The position numbers were made by a program, and so were the translations under genes. Positions 28,001 to 35,141 of a stretch of DNA of 47,810 bases are shown here, one piece after another. Positions within the stretch are counted from its first letter, which is position 1; each line of letters begins with the position of its first letter. The DNA is from Verrucomicrobiota bacterium (GTDB lineage Bacteria > Verrucomicrobiota > Verrucomicrobiia > Limisphaerales > J093), in NCBI GenBank assembly GCA_029556615.1, contig JAKQDD010000006.1, positions 1 through 47,810 on the forward strand, given 5' to 3'. The notes beneath the pieces are model-generated. The model was not told the DNA's origin, did no database searches, and saw only the letters and a program-made list of their open reading frames with translations.

Positions 28001-28243
28001 ATGACGTCGCTGGCCTTCGGCTTCGGCGTTCTCCCCCTGGCCATCGCCTCCGGCGCCGGCGCCGGCGCCCAGAAAGCCATCGGCACCGCAGTCCTCGGCG
28101 GCGTCGTGACGTCGACCTTCCTCGTCACCCTGTTCGCGCCGCTGTTCTATGTGCTGATCGAGAAAACCTTCGGCCGACACCGCAGGCTCCATGGCACCCC
28201 CGGCACTCAGCCGAATCCCGCTGCGAGTCACTCCCATGAATAG
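25061..28243 (+). CDS. RND multidrug efflux pump (HAE1 family, AcrB/MexB-like)
   Basis: 1,060 residues, full length, with the typical twelve membrane helices and two large periplasmic loops. The proton-relay residues are present: the Asp pair in GLLVDDAIVVVENVER (TM4) and the Lys in GLTTKNAILIVQFAKAR (TM10). The start FFLNRPVFAWVIAI is typical. HAE1 pumps expel hydrophobic and amphiphilic compounds by proton antiport; substrates cannot be told here. The stop overlaps the start of the channel gene (ATGAATAG), so the two are translationally coupled. Confidence 0.96.
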   Translation: MLSRFFLNRPVFAWVIAIILMVAGCLAIYNLPVSQYPPIAPPSIALTASYPGASAETVENSVTQIIEQKMTGFDKMLYMSATSDSAGGSRLELTFEPGTDPDLAWAQVQNKLQLAMASLPDVVQRTGIQVRKSTRNYLLVVGLVSEDGSMNGSDLRDYALSNLEKILSRVPGVGEVEVFGSQYAMRIWLNPDKLNDYRMTVAEVLAALHVYNVEVSAGQFGGAPAVQGQRLNAVITVQSMLKTPEEFGAIPLRTNPDGSVVRVRDVARTELGTEFYDIEAFHNGRPAAGLAIRAAAGANALDTAEAIRGKMKELSQFFPPGLRIVYPMDTTPFVKKAIEEVVKTLIEAIVLVFLVMYLFMGNMRATLIPTIAVPVVILGTFAVLGFFGFSINMLTMFAMVLAIGLLVDDAIVVVENVERIMSEEGISPLEATRKSMDQITPALIGIGLVLSAVFGPMAFFAGSTGVIYRQFSVTIIASMLLSVVVALILTPVLCASLLKPVPKGHEPAEGGIWFLRPFFRAFDRFFFWARDRYLGLVSHSLSRKLRYGFIFVLIVAAMGYLFQRMPTAYLPDEDQGQLLVQVLLPANSTLEQTMGVLKQVQDHFQQREKDAVETVMTISGIGLAGRGQNAGMAFVRLKDWDLRDRPDLKVTAVAGRAMGAFSQIRNAMVFAFAPPAVVELGISKGFDFQLLDRGGLGHDKLMEARNQLLGMAAQDPVLTKVRPNGLEDVPEYRVDVDWDRAGALGVPVAAVHQTISAAFGSAYVNDFIQGGRVKRVFVQADAPYRMLPQDLERLYVRNATGKMVPFSAFASGRWTFGPPRLERFNGFPSMNIIGEPAPGRSSGEAMRAMEGFVKKLPQGVGHDWTGLSYQERQAGAHAAPLYAFSILVIFLCLAALYESWPIPVSILLALPLGVIGGVIGSSLLGLPNDVYFQIGLLTTLGLTTKNAILIVQFAKARVEEGKGLIEATLEGAKLRLRPIVMTSLAFGFGVLPLAIASGAGAGAQKAIGTAVLGGVVTSTFLVTLFAPLFYVLIEKTFGRHRRLHGTPGTQPNPAASHSHE

Positions 28244-29669
28244 CTGCACCCACCTTCTGCTCGTCGGAACGGTACTGCTCTTCACCAGCTGCACGCTGGC
28301 GCCCAAGTACGCTCGACCCCCGGCTCCCGTCCCTGCCCAATGGCCCCAAGGCGCTGCCTATCCGAAGGCCGCCGCCGCGCCGGAAACCCAGCCGGCTCCC
28401 GACCTGGCCTGGCGCGAGTTCTTCACCGATGAAAAGCTCCGGCAACTCATCGGCACCGCCCTCGATCATAACCGCGACCTCCGCCTCGCGACGCTCAACG
28501 TCGAAATGGCCCGGGCCATGTACGGCATTCAACGAGCCAACCTCTTGCCGGCCGTCCAGGGCGTCGCCAGCGCCGCCCGCCAACGCCTGCCGGCGGATCT
28601 CTCGAACGGCGGACGCCGAAAGACCACGGAACGCTACGATGTCAACCTCGGGCTGGCCTCCTGGGAAATCGACTTCTTCGGCCGCATCCGCAGCGCCAAG
28701 GACCGCGCTCTCCAGGAGTTCCTAGCCACGGACCAGGCCCGCCGCGGCGCTCAGATCCTCCTGGTCTCCGCTGTGGCCAACGCCTACCTCGCCCTCGCGG
28801 CGGATCGGGAAAACCTCCGGCTGTCCGAAACCACCCTCGAAGCGCAGCAGAACACTTATGACCTCGTCAAGCGGCGCCATGAGCTCGGTCTGGTGACTGA
28901 CATCGACCTCTATCGCGCCCAGACACCCCTCGACATCGCCCGACGCGATGTCGCCCTCTATCACCAGCAAATCGCCCAGGACGAAAACGCGCTCCAACTC
29001 CTCGCTGGATCCCCCGTCCCGGACGAACTCCTGCCCGCAGAACTGAGTCAGGTCAAACCCACCCTGCCTATCGCCCCGGGACTGCCCTCCGATGTCCTGC
29101 TCCGCCGGCCCGATGTCCTCGAGGCCGAAAGCCTGCTCAAGGCCGCCAACGCCGATATCGGCGCGGCGCGGGCAACGTTCTTCCCTCGCATCTCGCTGAC
29201 CGCCGCCGTGGGTACGGCCAGCAGCGACCTCGCCGGGCTCTTCCAGTCCGGTTCGGGCGCGTGGAGCTTCGCACCGCAACTGGTCATGCCCATCTTCGAC
29301 GCGCGCACGTGGTCGGCTCTCAAGGCTAGCAAGGTGCAGCAGCAAATGGCCGTGACCCAGTACGAAAAAGCCATTCAAACCGCTTTCCGCGAAGTGGCTG
29401 ACGTCCTCGCGCTCCGCGGCACCGTTGACCGCGAAATCTCCGCGCAGGAATCCCTGGTGCACGCCCTGACTGAAACCCATCGCCTGGCCAGGAGCCGTTA
29501 CGATAAAGGCATCGATAGCTACCTCGGCGTCCTCGACGCGCAACGCTCCTTGTTCCCGGCACAACAGGGACTCGTCTTCCTGCGCTTGTCCAAGCTGGCC
29601 AATGAAGTCCGCCTCTACGCTGTCCTGGGCGGCGGCCAGGAAACGACCGAGGATCTCTGCAAGAACTAA
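28236..29669 (+). CDS. Outer-membrane efflux channel lipoprotein (OprM/NodT family)
   Basis: 477 residues. The signal peptide ends LFTSC, a lipobox, followed by the family hallmark CTLAPKYARPPAPVP. Two repeated outer-membrane-efflux domains follow with LVSAVANAYLALAADREN and VLLRRPDVLEAESLLKAANADIGAARATFFPRISL. It completes the tripartite pump with the two preceding genes. The start overlaps the pump stop by eight bases. It ends in TAA at 29667, with the next gene 68 bases on under a separate promoter. Confidence 0.95.
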   Translation: MNSCTHLLLVGTVLLFTSCTLAPKYARPPAPVPAQWPQGAAYPKAAAAPETQPAPDLAWREFFTDEKLRQLIGTALDHNRDLRLATLNVEMARAMYGIQRANLLPAVQGVASAARQRLPADLSNGGRRKTTERYDVNLGLASWEIDFFGRIRSAKDRALQEFLATDQARRGAQILLVSAVANAYLALAADRENLRLSETTLEAQQNTYDLVKRRHELGLVTDIDLYRAQTPLDIARRDVALYHQQIAQDENALQLLAGSPVPDELLPAELSQVKPTLPIAPGLPSDVLLRRPDVLEAESLLKAANADIGAARATFFPRISLTAAVGTASSDLAGLFQSGSGAWSFAPQLVMPIFDARTWSALKASKVQQQMAVTQYEKAIQTAFREVADVLALRGTVDREISAQESLVHALTETHRLARSRYDKGIDSYLGVLDAQRSLFPAQQGLVFLRLSKLANEVRLYAVLGGGQETTEDLCKN

Positions 29670-29702
29670 TGGACCAACCCAACCTATACTCAGGTATTAT
29701 GC

Positions 29703-29731
29703 TTGACCCGCTGCGGGCGCTAGGCTATTCG
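29703..29731 (+). promoter_or_regulatory. Candidate leaderless promoter of the small basic protein
   Basis: TTGACC (29703-29708), 17 bases, TATTCG (29726-29731), six bases, ATG at 29738. There is no Shine-Dalgarno sequence. Same geometry as 7523 and 12997. Confidence 0.45.
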
Positions 29732-29737
29732 AATACC

Positions 29738-30085
29738 ATGTCTAAGATCGTAACTGACTTGTCACTGGAACAACTGAAGCGTTTGCTTGCCATCAAGGAA
29801 CAGATGGCTGCCTTGGAATCGGAGCTCGCGTCCTTGTTGGGCGGCACCGCCGCTGCGCCTACGCCGGCCCGACGAAAAGGCGGCAAGCGGGTTCTTTCCG
29901 AGGCGGGACGTCAGGCGATTCGCGCCGCCCAGAAGGCGCGCTGGGCCAAGAAGCGCGGCGTAACCCGGACGCCCGCCAAGGCCAAACCCCGACGCAAGTT
30001 GTCCGCCGCCGGCCGGGCGCGCCTGGCTGCCCTGGCCCGCGCACGCTGGAAGGCGGCCCGTGCCGAAGGCAAGACAACCCTCTAG
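29738..30085 (+). CDS. Small basic protein with repeated ARW motifs
   Basis: 115 residues. The N-terminal part (MSKIVTDLSLEQLKRLLAIK, then EQMAALESELASLLGG) predicts a coiled coil. The second half is Lys/Arg/Ala-rich with two related segments, EAGRQAIRAAQKARWAKKRG and AAGRARLAALARARWKAARA. This two-part layout recurs in Verrucomicrobiota proteins (recollection, not a search) and suggests a DNA-binding, histone-like protein, which is inference. An upstream in-frame ATG at 29669 adds 23 residues but lies across the promoter. The TAG stop is part of a CTAGCGAGGCGCC repeat end. Confidence 0.75.
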   Translation: MSKIVTDLSLEQLKRLLAIKEQMAALESELASLLGGTAAAPTPARRKGGKRVLSEAGRQAIRAAQKARWAKKRGVTRTPAKAKPRRKLSAAGRARLAALARARWKAARAEGKTTL

Positions 30086-30151
30086 CGAGGCGCCGCCTCA
30101 GCAGCACGACTTCACCCGACGGCGCCGTCCCGGATCCGGGACGGCGCCGTC
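30082..30151. repeat. Repeat end at a stop codon plus 34-bp perfect palindrome
   Basis: CTAGCGAGGCGCCGCCTCA (30082-30100) matches the outer end of the 41978 repeat and includes the preceding gene's stop. At 30118-30151 lies a perfect 34-base palindrome made of two GACGGCGCCGTC units, each itself a palindrome, around CCGGATCCGG. There is no T-run, so a terminator role is uncertain. The rest of the 30086-30467 gap (with 30376-30465) shows no convincing gene. Confidence 0.6.
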
Positions 30152-30375
30152 CCATTTCCGGATCTGCTCCTGACTGCGTCCCGCCCCGGCCGCCGCCGGT
30201 CCCTTGCCGTGGCCGCATTCCGAAAAGTCGCCCATGGCCAACGCTCCTCGACCATGGATCTCTCTCACCCTGAACGCCATGACACCTGACTCCACAAGGA
30301 ACTCACCCCATCGGAGTCCATACGGCTCGACAGGCCGCTCAGCCAATGGTCACACCTGGCATTCTAATTGCCATA

Positions 30376-30465
30376 CTAGCGAGGCGCGGAAGAGAGGATA
30401 GGCAGGCACAGCAGGGTCTTCATGAGCCTGAGGACTCGACCGGGTCTGAGGCCGCGCCTCGCTAG
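30376..30465. repeat. 90-bp palindromic-ended repeat, family 1, copy A
   Basis: A 90-base unit bounded by CTAG on both sides with perfect inverted ends (CTAGCGAGGCGCGG / CCGCGCCTCGCTAG). Its interior (GGCAGGCACAGCAGGGTCTT, then CATGAGCCTGAGGACTCGAC) matches the reverse complement of 41978-42067 with only scattered changes. It encodes nothing obvious, as in a MITE or REP-like element. It ends two bases before the start of the next gene. Confidence 0.75.
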
Positions 30466-30467
30466 CC

Positions 30468-31733
30468 ATGGATATCGTACGTCATCGCTCGCGCCATGAT
30501 CGTTGGCATCGCCGGCTCCTCTACGGAGCTCTGGGGGTCGCAGCGGTGGCCGGACTTAGTCTGGCGGTATTCCGACTCAAGCCGGCGGCACCCAGTGTCA
30601 GTGTCAGCGCCTTGTACACGGATACTGTGCGCCAGGGCGACATCCAGCGCGAGGTGCGAGGCAATGGGACGCTCGTGCCTGAAGAGATCCACTGGATTCC
30701 AGTCACCACTCCCGGCCGGATCACGGCCATCCACGTGCTGCCAGGAGCCGCTGTGTCCTCGAATACCGTGCTGGTTGTCCTCAGCAATCCTGAAGTCGAA
30801 CATGCCGCGTTCGAGGCGGAATGGCAGCTCCGCGCGGCGGAGGCGCAGGAGGCGAAACTCCGTGTGCAGCTCGAAAGCACCCGCCTCGCCCAGGAAGCCA
30901 CAGCCGCCGCCCTTCGCGCCGAGCACAGCGTCGCCCAACTCGACGCGGAAGCCGATGCCCGACTGGCTGAAGAGAAGCTCGTCGATCGCCTGACGGCCAT
31001 CCGGTCCCGGACCAAGGCCGATCAGCTGGGCACACGCGCCGATCTCGAAGACCGCCGGCTCGAGATCCTCGAGGAAGCCCACCAGGCCGAATTGGCTGCC
31101 CAGGAAGCAGAGCTCTCCCGGCTCCGCGCCGTTCGCGAACTGCGGCGGCGTCAGCAGGCCGAGCTCGAAATCCGCGCCGGCATCGACGGCGTCCTCCAGC
31201 GTCTGGGAGAATACGACACCCTCCAGGTCGGCCAGCAGTTTGCCGCCGGAGCGAACATCGCCCGAGTCGCCAATCCGGCCCGGTTGAAGGCGGAAATCCG
31301 GGTGGTGGAGACCCAGGCCAAGGACATCCAGTCGGGACAGTCCGCCCGCATCGATACCCGAAACGGGGTCGTCACCGGACGGGTCGCGCGCGTCGATCCG
31401 GCCGTCCAGAATGGCACCGTCCTCGTCGATGTGACGCTCACCGGACCGTTGCCCAAAGGGGCGCGGCCGGACCTGAGCGTCGAGGGCATCATCGAGCTCG
31501 AACGGCTGGTGAACGTCCTGCACGTTGGCCGCCCCGTCAACGGCCAGGCCGAGAGCACGGTCGGCCTCTACAAGCTCGTCAACGGCGGCCGCGAGGCGGT
31601 CCGCACGCCGGTTCAACTCGGGCGTTGCTCGGTCAACGCCATCGAGGTCATCTCCGGCCTCGCGCTGGGAGATCGCATCATTCTCTCGGACATGACCCCC
31701 TGGGAAACCCATGAGCGCGTCCGCTTGAACTGA
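30468..31733 (+). CDS. Periplasmic adaptor (HlyD/MacA-like membrane fusion protein)
   Basis: 421 residues. A basic N-terminus and one membrane anchor (~18-36, YGALGVAAVAGLSLAVF) are followed by a lipoyl-like segment (VRGNGTLVPEEIHWIPVTTPG), a long charged coiled-coil hairpin (~100-235, rich in Ala/Glu/Arg) and a beta-barrel (VVETQAKDIQSGQSARID). It joins an inner-membrane ABC exporter to an outer-membrane channel. The ATG lies two bases after a 90-bp repeat, with no ribosome site, so its promoter must lie in or beyond the repeat. The ABC ATPase gene starts 36 bases after its stop. Confidence 0.88.
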   Translation: MDIVRHRSRHDRWHRRLLYGALGVAAVAGLSLAVFRLKPAAPSVSVSALYTDTVRQGDIQREVRGNGTLVPEEIHWIPVTTPGRITAIHVLPGAAVSSNTVLVVLSNPEVEHAAFEAEWQLRAAEAQEAKLRVQLESTRLAQEATAAALRAEHSVAQLDAEADARLAEEKLVDRLTAIRSRTKADQLGTRADLEDRRLEILEEAHQAELAAQEAELSRLRAVRELRRRQQAELEIRAGIDGVLQRLGEYDTLQVGQQFAAGANIARVANPARLKAEIRVVETQAKDIQSGQSARIDTRNGVVTGRVARVDPAVQNGTVLVDVTLTGPLPKGARPDLSVEGIIELERLVNVLHVGRPVNGQAESTVGLYKLVNGGREAVRTPVQLGRCSVNAIEVISGLALGDRIILSDMTPWETHERVRLN

Positions 31734-31769
31734 CCGCACAGCCAGCCAGGCGCACCTCCGCCCGCATCC

Positions 31770-32465
31770 ATGAATCCACAGCCTCTCATCCGCCTGCAGA
31801 ACATCACCAAGGTCTACTACACGGACGACCTCGAGACGCACGCCCTCGCCGGTGTCCATCTCGAAATCCAAACCGGCGAGTACGTCTCGATCGCCGGTCC
31901 CTCGGGCTGTGGCAAGTCCACGCTCCTGGCCATCCTCGGCCTGCTGGACTCGCCGACCGAGGGACAGTACTGGCTCGACGGCCAGCCGGTCGAGAACCTG
32001 TCGCTGGACGAGCGCGCAGGCATTCGCAACCGGCAAGTGGGCTTCATTTTCCAAAGCTTCAATCTGATCGGCGACCTGACCGTGTTCGAGAACGTCGAGC
32101 TGCCCCTGAGCTACCGCCGCGGCTTGTCCGGGGCCGAACGCCGCCAGCGGGTGGCCGAGGCGCTCGACCGGGTCGGCATGGGGCATCGGACCCGGCACTA
32201 CCCCTCGCAGTTGTCCGGAGGCCAGCAGCAGCGCGTCGCCGTCGCCCGCGCGCTCGCCGGCCAGCCGGCAATCCTCCTGGCCGATGAGCCGACCGGGAAC
32301 CTCGACTCGAAGAACGGCGAGGCGGTCATGGAGTTGCTGCGAGCTCTCCACCGGGACGGCGCCACGCTCTGCATGGTCACCCACGACCCCCGGTTCGCCC
32401 GGCACGCGGACCGGATGGTCCATCTGTTCGACGGCCGCGTGGTCGAGGACTCCGTGCCCGCCTGA
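31770..32465 (+). CDS. ABC transporter ATP-binding protein (MacB/LolD type)
   Basis: 231 residues, one nucleotide-binding domain. Walker A GPSGCGKST near residue 43, the Q-loop FIFQSFNLI, signature LSGGQQQR near 147, Walker B ILLADEPTGNLDS near 167 and the switch His in VTHDPRF are all intact. The SFNLI and TGNLDS patterns are those of the MacB/LolD/FtsE group, which powers mechanotransmission rather than transport through the membrane. It acts with the adjacent permease (24 bases downstream) and adaptor. Confidence 0.95.
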   Translation: MNPQPLIRLQNITKVYYTDDLETHALAGVHLEIQTGEYVSIAGPSGCGKSTLLAILGLLDSPTEGQYWLDGQPVENLSLDERAGIRNRQVGFIFQSFNLIGDLTVFENVELPLSYRRGLSGAERRQRVAEALDRVGMGHRTRHYPSQLSGGQQQRVAVARALAGQPAILLADEPTGNLDSKNGEAVMELLRALHRDGATLCMVTHDPRFARHADRMVHLFDGRVVEDSVPA

Positions 32466-32489
32466 CCCTCCGCCTTAACCCCATCCCTC

Positions 32490-34922
32490 ATGGGACACGA
32501 CCTCCGATTCGCGATCCGGATGCTGCTCAAGCACCCGGCTTTCACTGCGGTGGCGGTGCTGTCGCTCGCGCTCGGGATCGGCGCCAACACCACCGTGTTC
32601 TGCTGGATCCAGACAGTGTTGTTGCGGCCCCTGCCCGGAGTGAGCGATCCCGCGCGCCTGGCCGTCCTTTGCACCCGTCACGCCAATGTCAACTGGGAGA
32701 CCATGTGCCTGCCTGATGTCCAGGATTGCCGGGGGCAAACCAATGCCTTCGAGGGAATCGTCGCCTCACAAATCACCCCGGCCTGCTTGACCATCGACGG
32801 CCGACCCGAATGGGTCTACGGCCAGATCGCCTCGGCGAACTTCTTCACCGTGCTCGGCGTCCAACCGGTCATCGGCCGCTTCTTCGTCGCCGATGAGGAC
32901 CTCCGGCCCGGGGGCGCCCCCGTCCTCGTCCTCGCCGAGGGCTACTGGCGACGCCGGTTTGCCGGCGACACCAATATCCTCGGCCAAACCCTCGACTTGA
33001 ACCGGCACCAGTTCACCGTGATCGGGGTGGCGCCTGCCAGCTTCCGCGGCACCATGAGCGGCCTGCGGTTCGATTTCTGGGCGCCGATCACCATGCACCA
33101 GCAGGTGGCGCACTTCGGCTCGCTCACGTCACGGGGGGATCATTGGGTCCATGTCCTGGCCCGATTGCAGCGGGGAGTGTCGATGGCCCAGGCCCAGGGA
33201 GCCCTCGACGTCCTCGCGCGCCGGCTCCAAACCGCTTACCCGGACACGAACCACGAAGTCGACTTCCTGCTGTTGCCGCTCTGGCGATCCCCCTACGGCG
33301 GTCAAATGCTCCTGTTGCCCGTGCTGCGCCTCCTGCTCGCAGTGACGCTCGGCGTGCTGCTCATCGTCTCCGCCAATGTCGCCAACCTGCTCCTCGCCAG
33401 GGCAACGCTCCGCCTGAAGGAGGTGGCCATCCGCCAGGCCCTCGGGGCCGGCCGCTGGCGGCTCGTCCGCCAGCTCCTGACTGAGAGCCTCCTGTTGGCC
33501 GTCCTGGGTGGCCTGCTCGGTGTCCTGTTCACCCATTGGGCCGTCGGCCTCATTGCCCATCTCCTGCCCAACACGTATCTCCCCATCGGTTACACGTTCG
33601 TCGTCGACACCCGTACCCTCGCCTTCACCCTCGGACTGACCCTGCTCACCTGCCTGCTCTTCGGAACTGTCCCGGCCCTGCAAACGGCCCGCCTGGATCT
33701 CAATGCGCACCTCAAGGAGGGCGGCCGATCCTCGACCGCCGCCTCCGCACACCACCGGCTCCGCAACGCGCTCGTCGTCGCCGAAATCGCACTCGCCCTC
33801 GTGCTCCTCGTCGGGGCGGTGCTCTGCCTCCGGGGATTCCAGCGCGCGCGCCAGATCGACTTGGGGTTCGATCCCCGCCAGGTGCTTTGCGCCGGACTCC
33901 GGATCGGGATGCACGGCTATACCGAAACCACCAGCCGGGTGTTCTACCGGCAGCTGCGGGAGCGATTGGCCAGCCTCAACGGGGTCGAGTCCGTCGGTCT
34001 CACCAGCTGGCTGCCGCTCGGCTTCGAGGGAGGTTCCAGCACCTCGATCGACGTCCCGGGATACGACCGCAAGCCCAACGAAGACCTCGGGGTCGCCTAC
34101 TGCATCGTCTCACCCGGCTACTTCGAGACACTCCGCATTCCCCTGATCGAGGGCCGGGATTTCCAGGAGCACGACGACCTTCGGGCACCGCGGCGGGTCA
34201 TCATCAACGAGGCCGTCGCCAAACGGTTCTTCGCCAACCAGAACCCCGTGGGACGCACCTTGAAGTGCTTCGACGGCCGCGAATGCACCGTCATCGGCAT
34301 CGTCAAAACCGGCAAGTACCGCTCCCTGAGCGAGCCCCCCAAGGGCGGCATCTACTTGTCCTACCAGCAGTGCACCTGGGACCTGAATCTGTCCATCGCC
34401 CTGCGAACCCGGGGACCCGTGACCGCCTTCGTTCCCACCCTGCGCCGGACCCTGCATGAAATCGATCCGGGCGTGGAATTGTGGGGCAGCCTGGCGATGA
34501 CCGACTACATCCAGGCCGCGTTTCTCCCCCAGCGGATCACCGCCACGTTCCTGATGATCCTCGGCGGTGTCGCCCTGTTCCTCGCCGCCATCGGCATCTA
34601 CGCCGTCATGGCGTATGTCGTCAGCCAGCGGACCCAGGAAATCGGCGTGCGCCGCGCCCTCGGCGCCCGGGAACACGACATCCTCCGGCTCGTCTTCGCC
34701 CAGGGACTCCGGTTGTCAGGCCTCGGCGTCGTCGCCGGCTGGATTGGCGCCCTCCTCGCAACACGCGCCCTCTCGAGTTTCCTCTACGGCGTCAGCCCCT
34801 TCGATCCCTTCACCTTCGCCGCCGTCGCCGCTGGACTCGTCGTCGTCTCGCTGATCGCCTGTGCCATGCCCGCCCATCGCGCACTGCGCGTCGATCCCAT
34901 CGTCGCCCTCCGACAGGAATGA
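32490..34922 (+). CDS. ABC permease of the duplicated FtsX/MacB (ADOP-like) type
   Basis: 810 residues. Two FtsX halves, each with a MacB-like periplasmic domain: the first begins DLRFAIRMLLKHPAFTAVAVLSLALGIGANTTVF, and membrane clusters lie near 280-400 and 690-800. The motifs ANLLLARATLRLKEVAIRQALGA and AYVVSQRTQEIGVRRALGA are the repeated cytoplasmic coupling segments. This duplicated form is common in Acidobacteria and Verrucomicrobia. With the preceding ATPase and adaptor and the TolC gene that follows, it makes a MacAB-TolC-like exporter. The cargo is unknown. Confidence 0.92.
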   Translation: MGHDLRFAIRMLLKHPAFTAVAVLSLALGIGANTTVFCWIQTVLLRPLPGVSDPARLAVLCTRHANVNWETMCLPDVQDCRGQTNAFEGIVASQITPACLTIDGRPEWVYGQIASANFFTVLGVQPVIGRFFVADEDLRPGGAPVLVLAEGYWRRRFAGDTNILGQTLDLNRHQFTVIGVAPASFRGTMSGLRFDFWAPITMHQQVAHFGSLTSRGDHWVHVLARLQRGVSMAQAQGALDVLARRLQTAYPDTNHEVDFLLLPLWRSPYGGQMLLLPVLRLLLAVTLGVLLIVSANVANLLLARATLRLKEVAIRQALGAGRWRLVRQLLTESLLLAVLGGLLGVLFTHWAVGLIAHLLPNTYLPIGYTFVVDTRTLAFTLGLTLLTCLLFGTVPALQTARLDLNAHLKEGGRSSTAASAHHRLRNALVVAEIALALVLLVGAVLCLRGFQRARQIDLGFDPRQVLCAGLRIGMHGYTETTSRVFYRQLRERLASLNGVESVGLTSWLPLGFEGGSSTSIDVPGYDRKPNEDLGVAYCIVSPGYFETLRIPLIEGRDFQEHDDLRAPRRVIINEAVAKRFFANQNPVGRTLKCFDGRECTVIGIVKTGKYRSLSEPPKGGIYLSYQQCTWDLNLSIALRTRGPVTAFVPTLRRTLHEIDPGVELWGSLAMTDYIQAAFLPQRITATFLMILGGVALFLAAIGIYAVMAYVVSQRTQEIGVRRALGAREHDILRLVFAQGLRLSGLGVVAGWIGALLATRALSSFLYGVSPFDPFTFAAVAAGLVVVSLIACAMPAHRALRVDPIVALRQE

Positions 34923-35013
34923 AACCCCTCCCGCCCTCAATGACCGCGAGATTCCGTGAAACTTGCACCCGAGCTGGCGTGTCTAATGGACTATTGTATG
35001 CACCCGTGGGCAG

Positions 35014-35099
35014 GCTCCCCTCACCCCAACCCTCTCCCCAACCCCTGGAAGCGAAGCAATCCAGTGGAGTTCGTCAGAGGGCGACAGGGAGAGGGGAGC
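35014..35099. repeat. 86-bp intergenic repeat with inverted ends
   Basis: GCTCCCCTC (35014-35022) pairs with GAGGGGAGC (35091-35099); next to these, CTCTCCC and GGGAGAG also pair. The C-rich left side (CACCCCAACCCTCTCCCC) is of a kind of intergenic repeat found in many bacteria. It fills most of the gap before tolC. Confidence 0.55.
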
Positions 35100-35141
35100 A
35101 TTTGACGAGATCCGCCAAATAGCCCAACCTTGTTGTCTCTT

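Noticed and set aside
30204..30401. 65-residue open frame in the 30.1-30.4 kb gap
   Set aside because: It runs into the 90-bp repeat, has no ribosome site and resembles no known protein.
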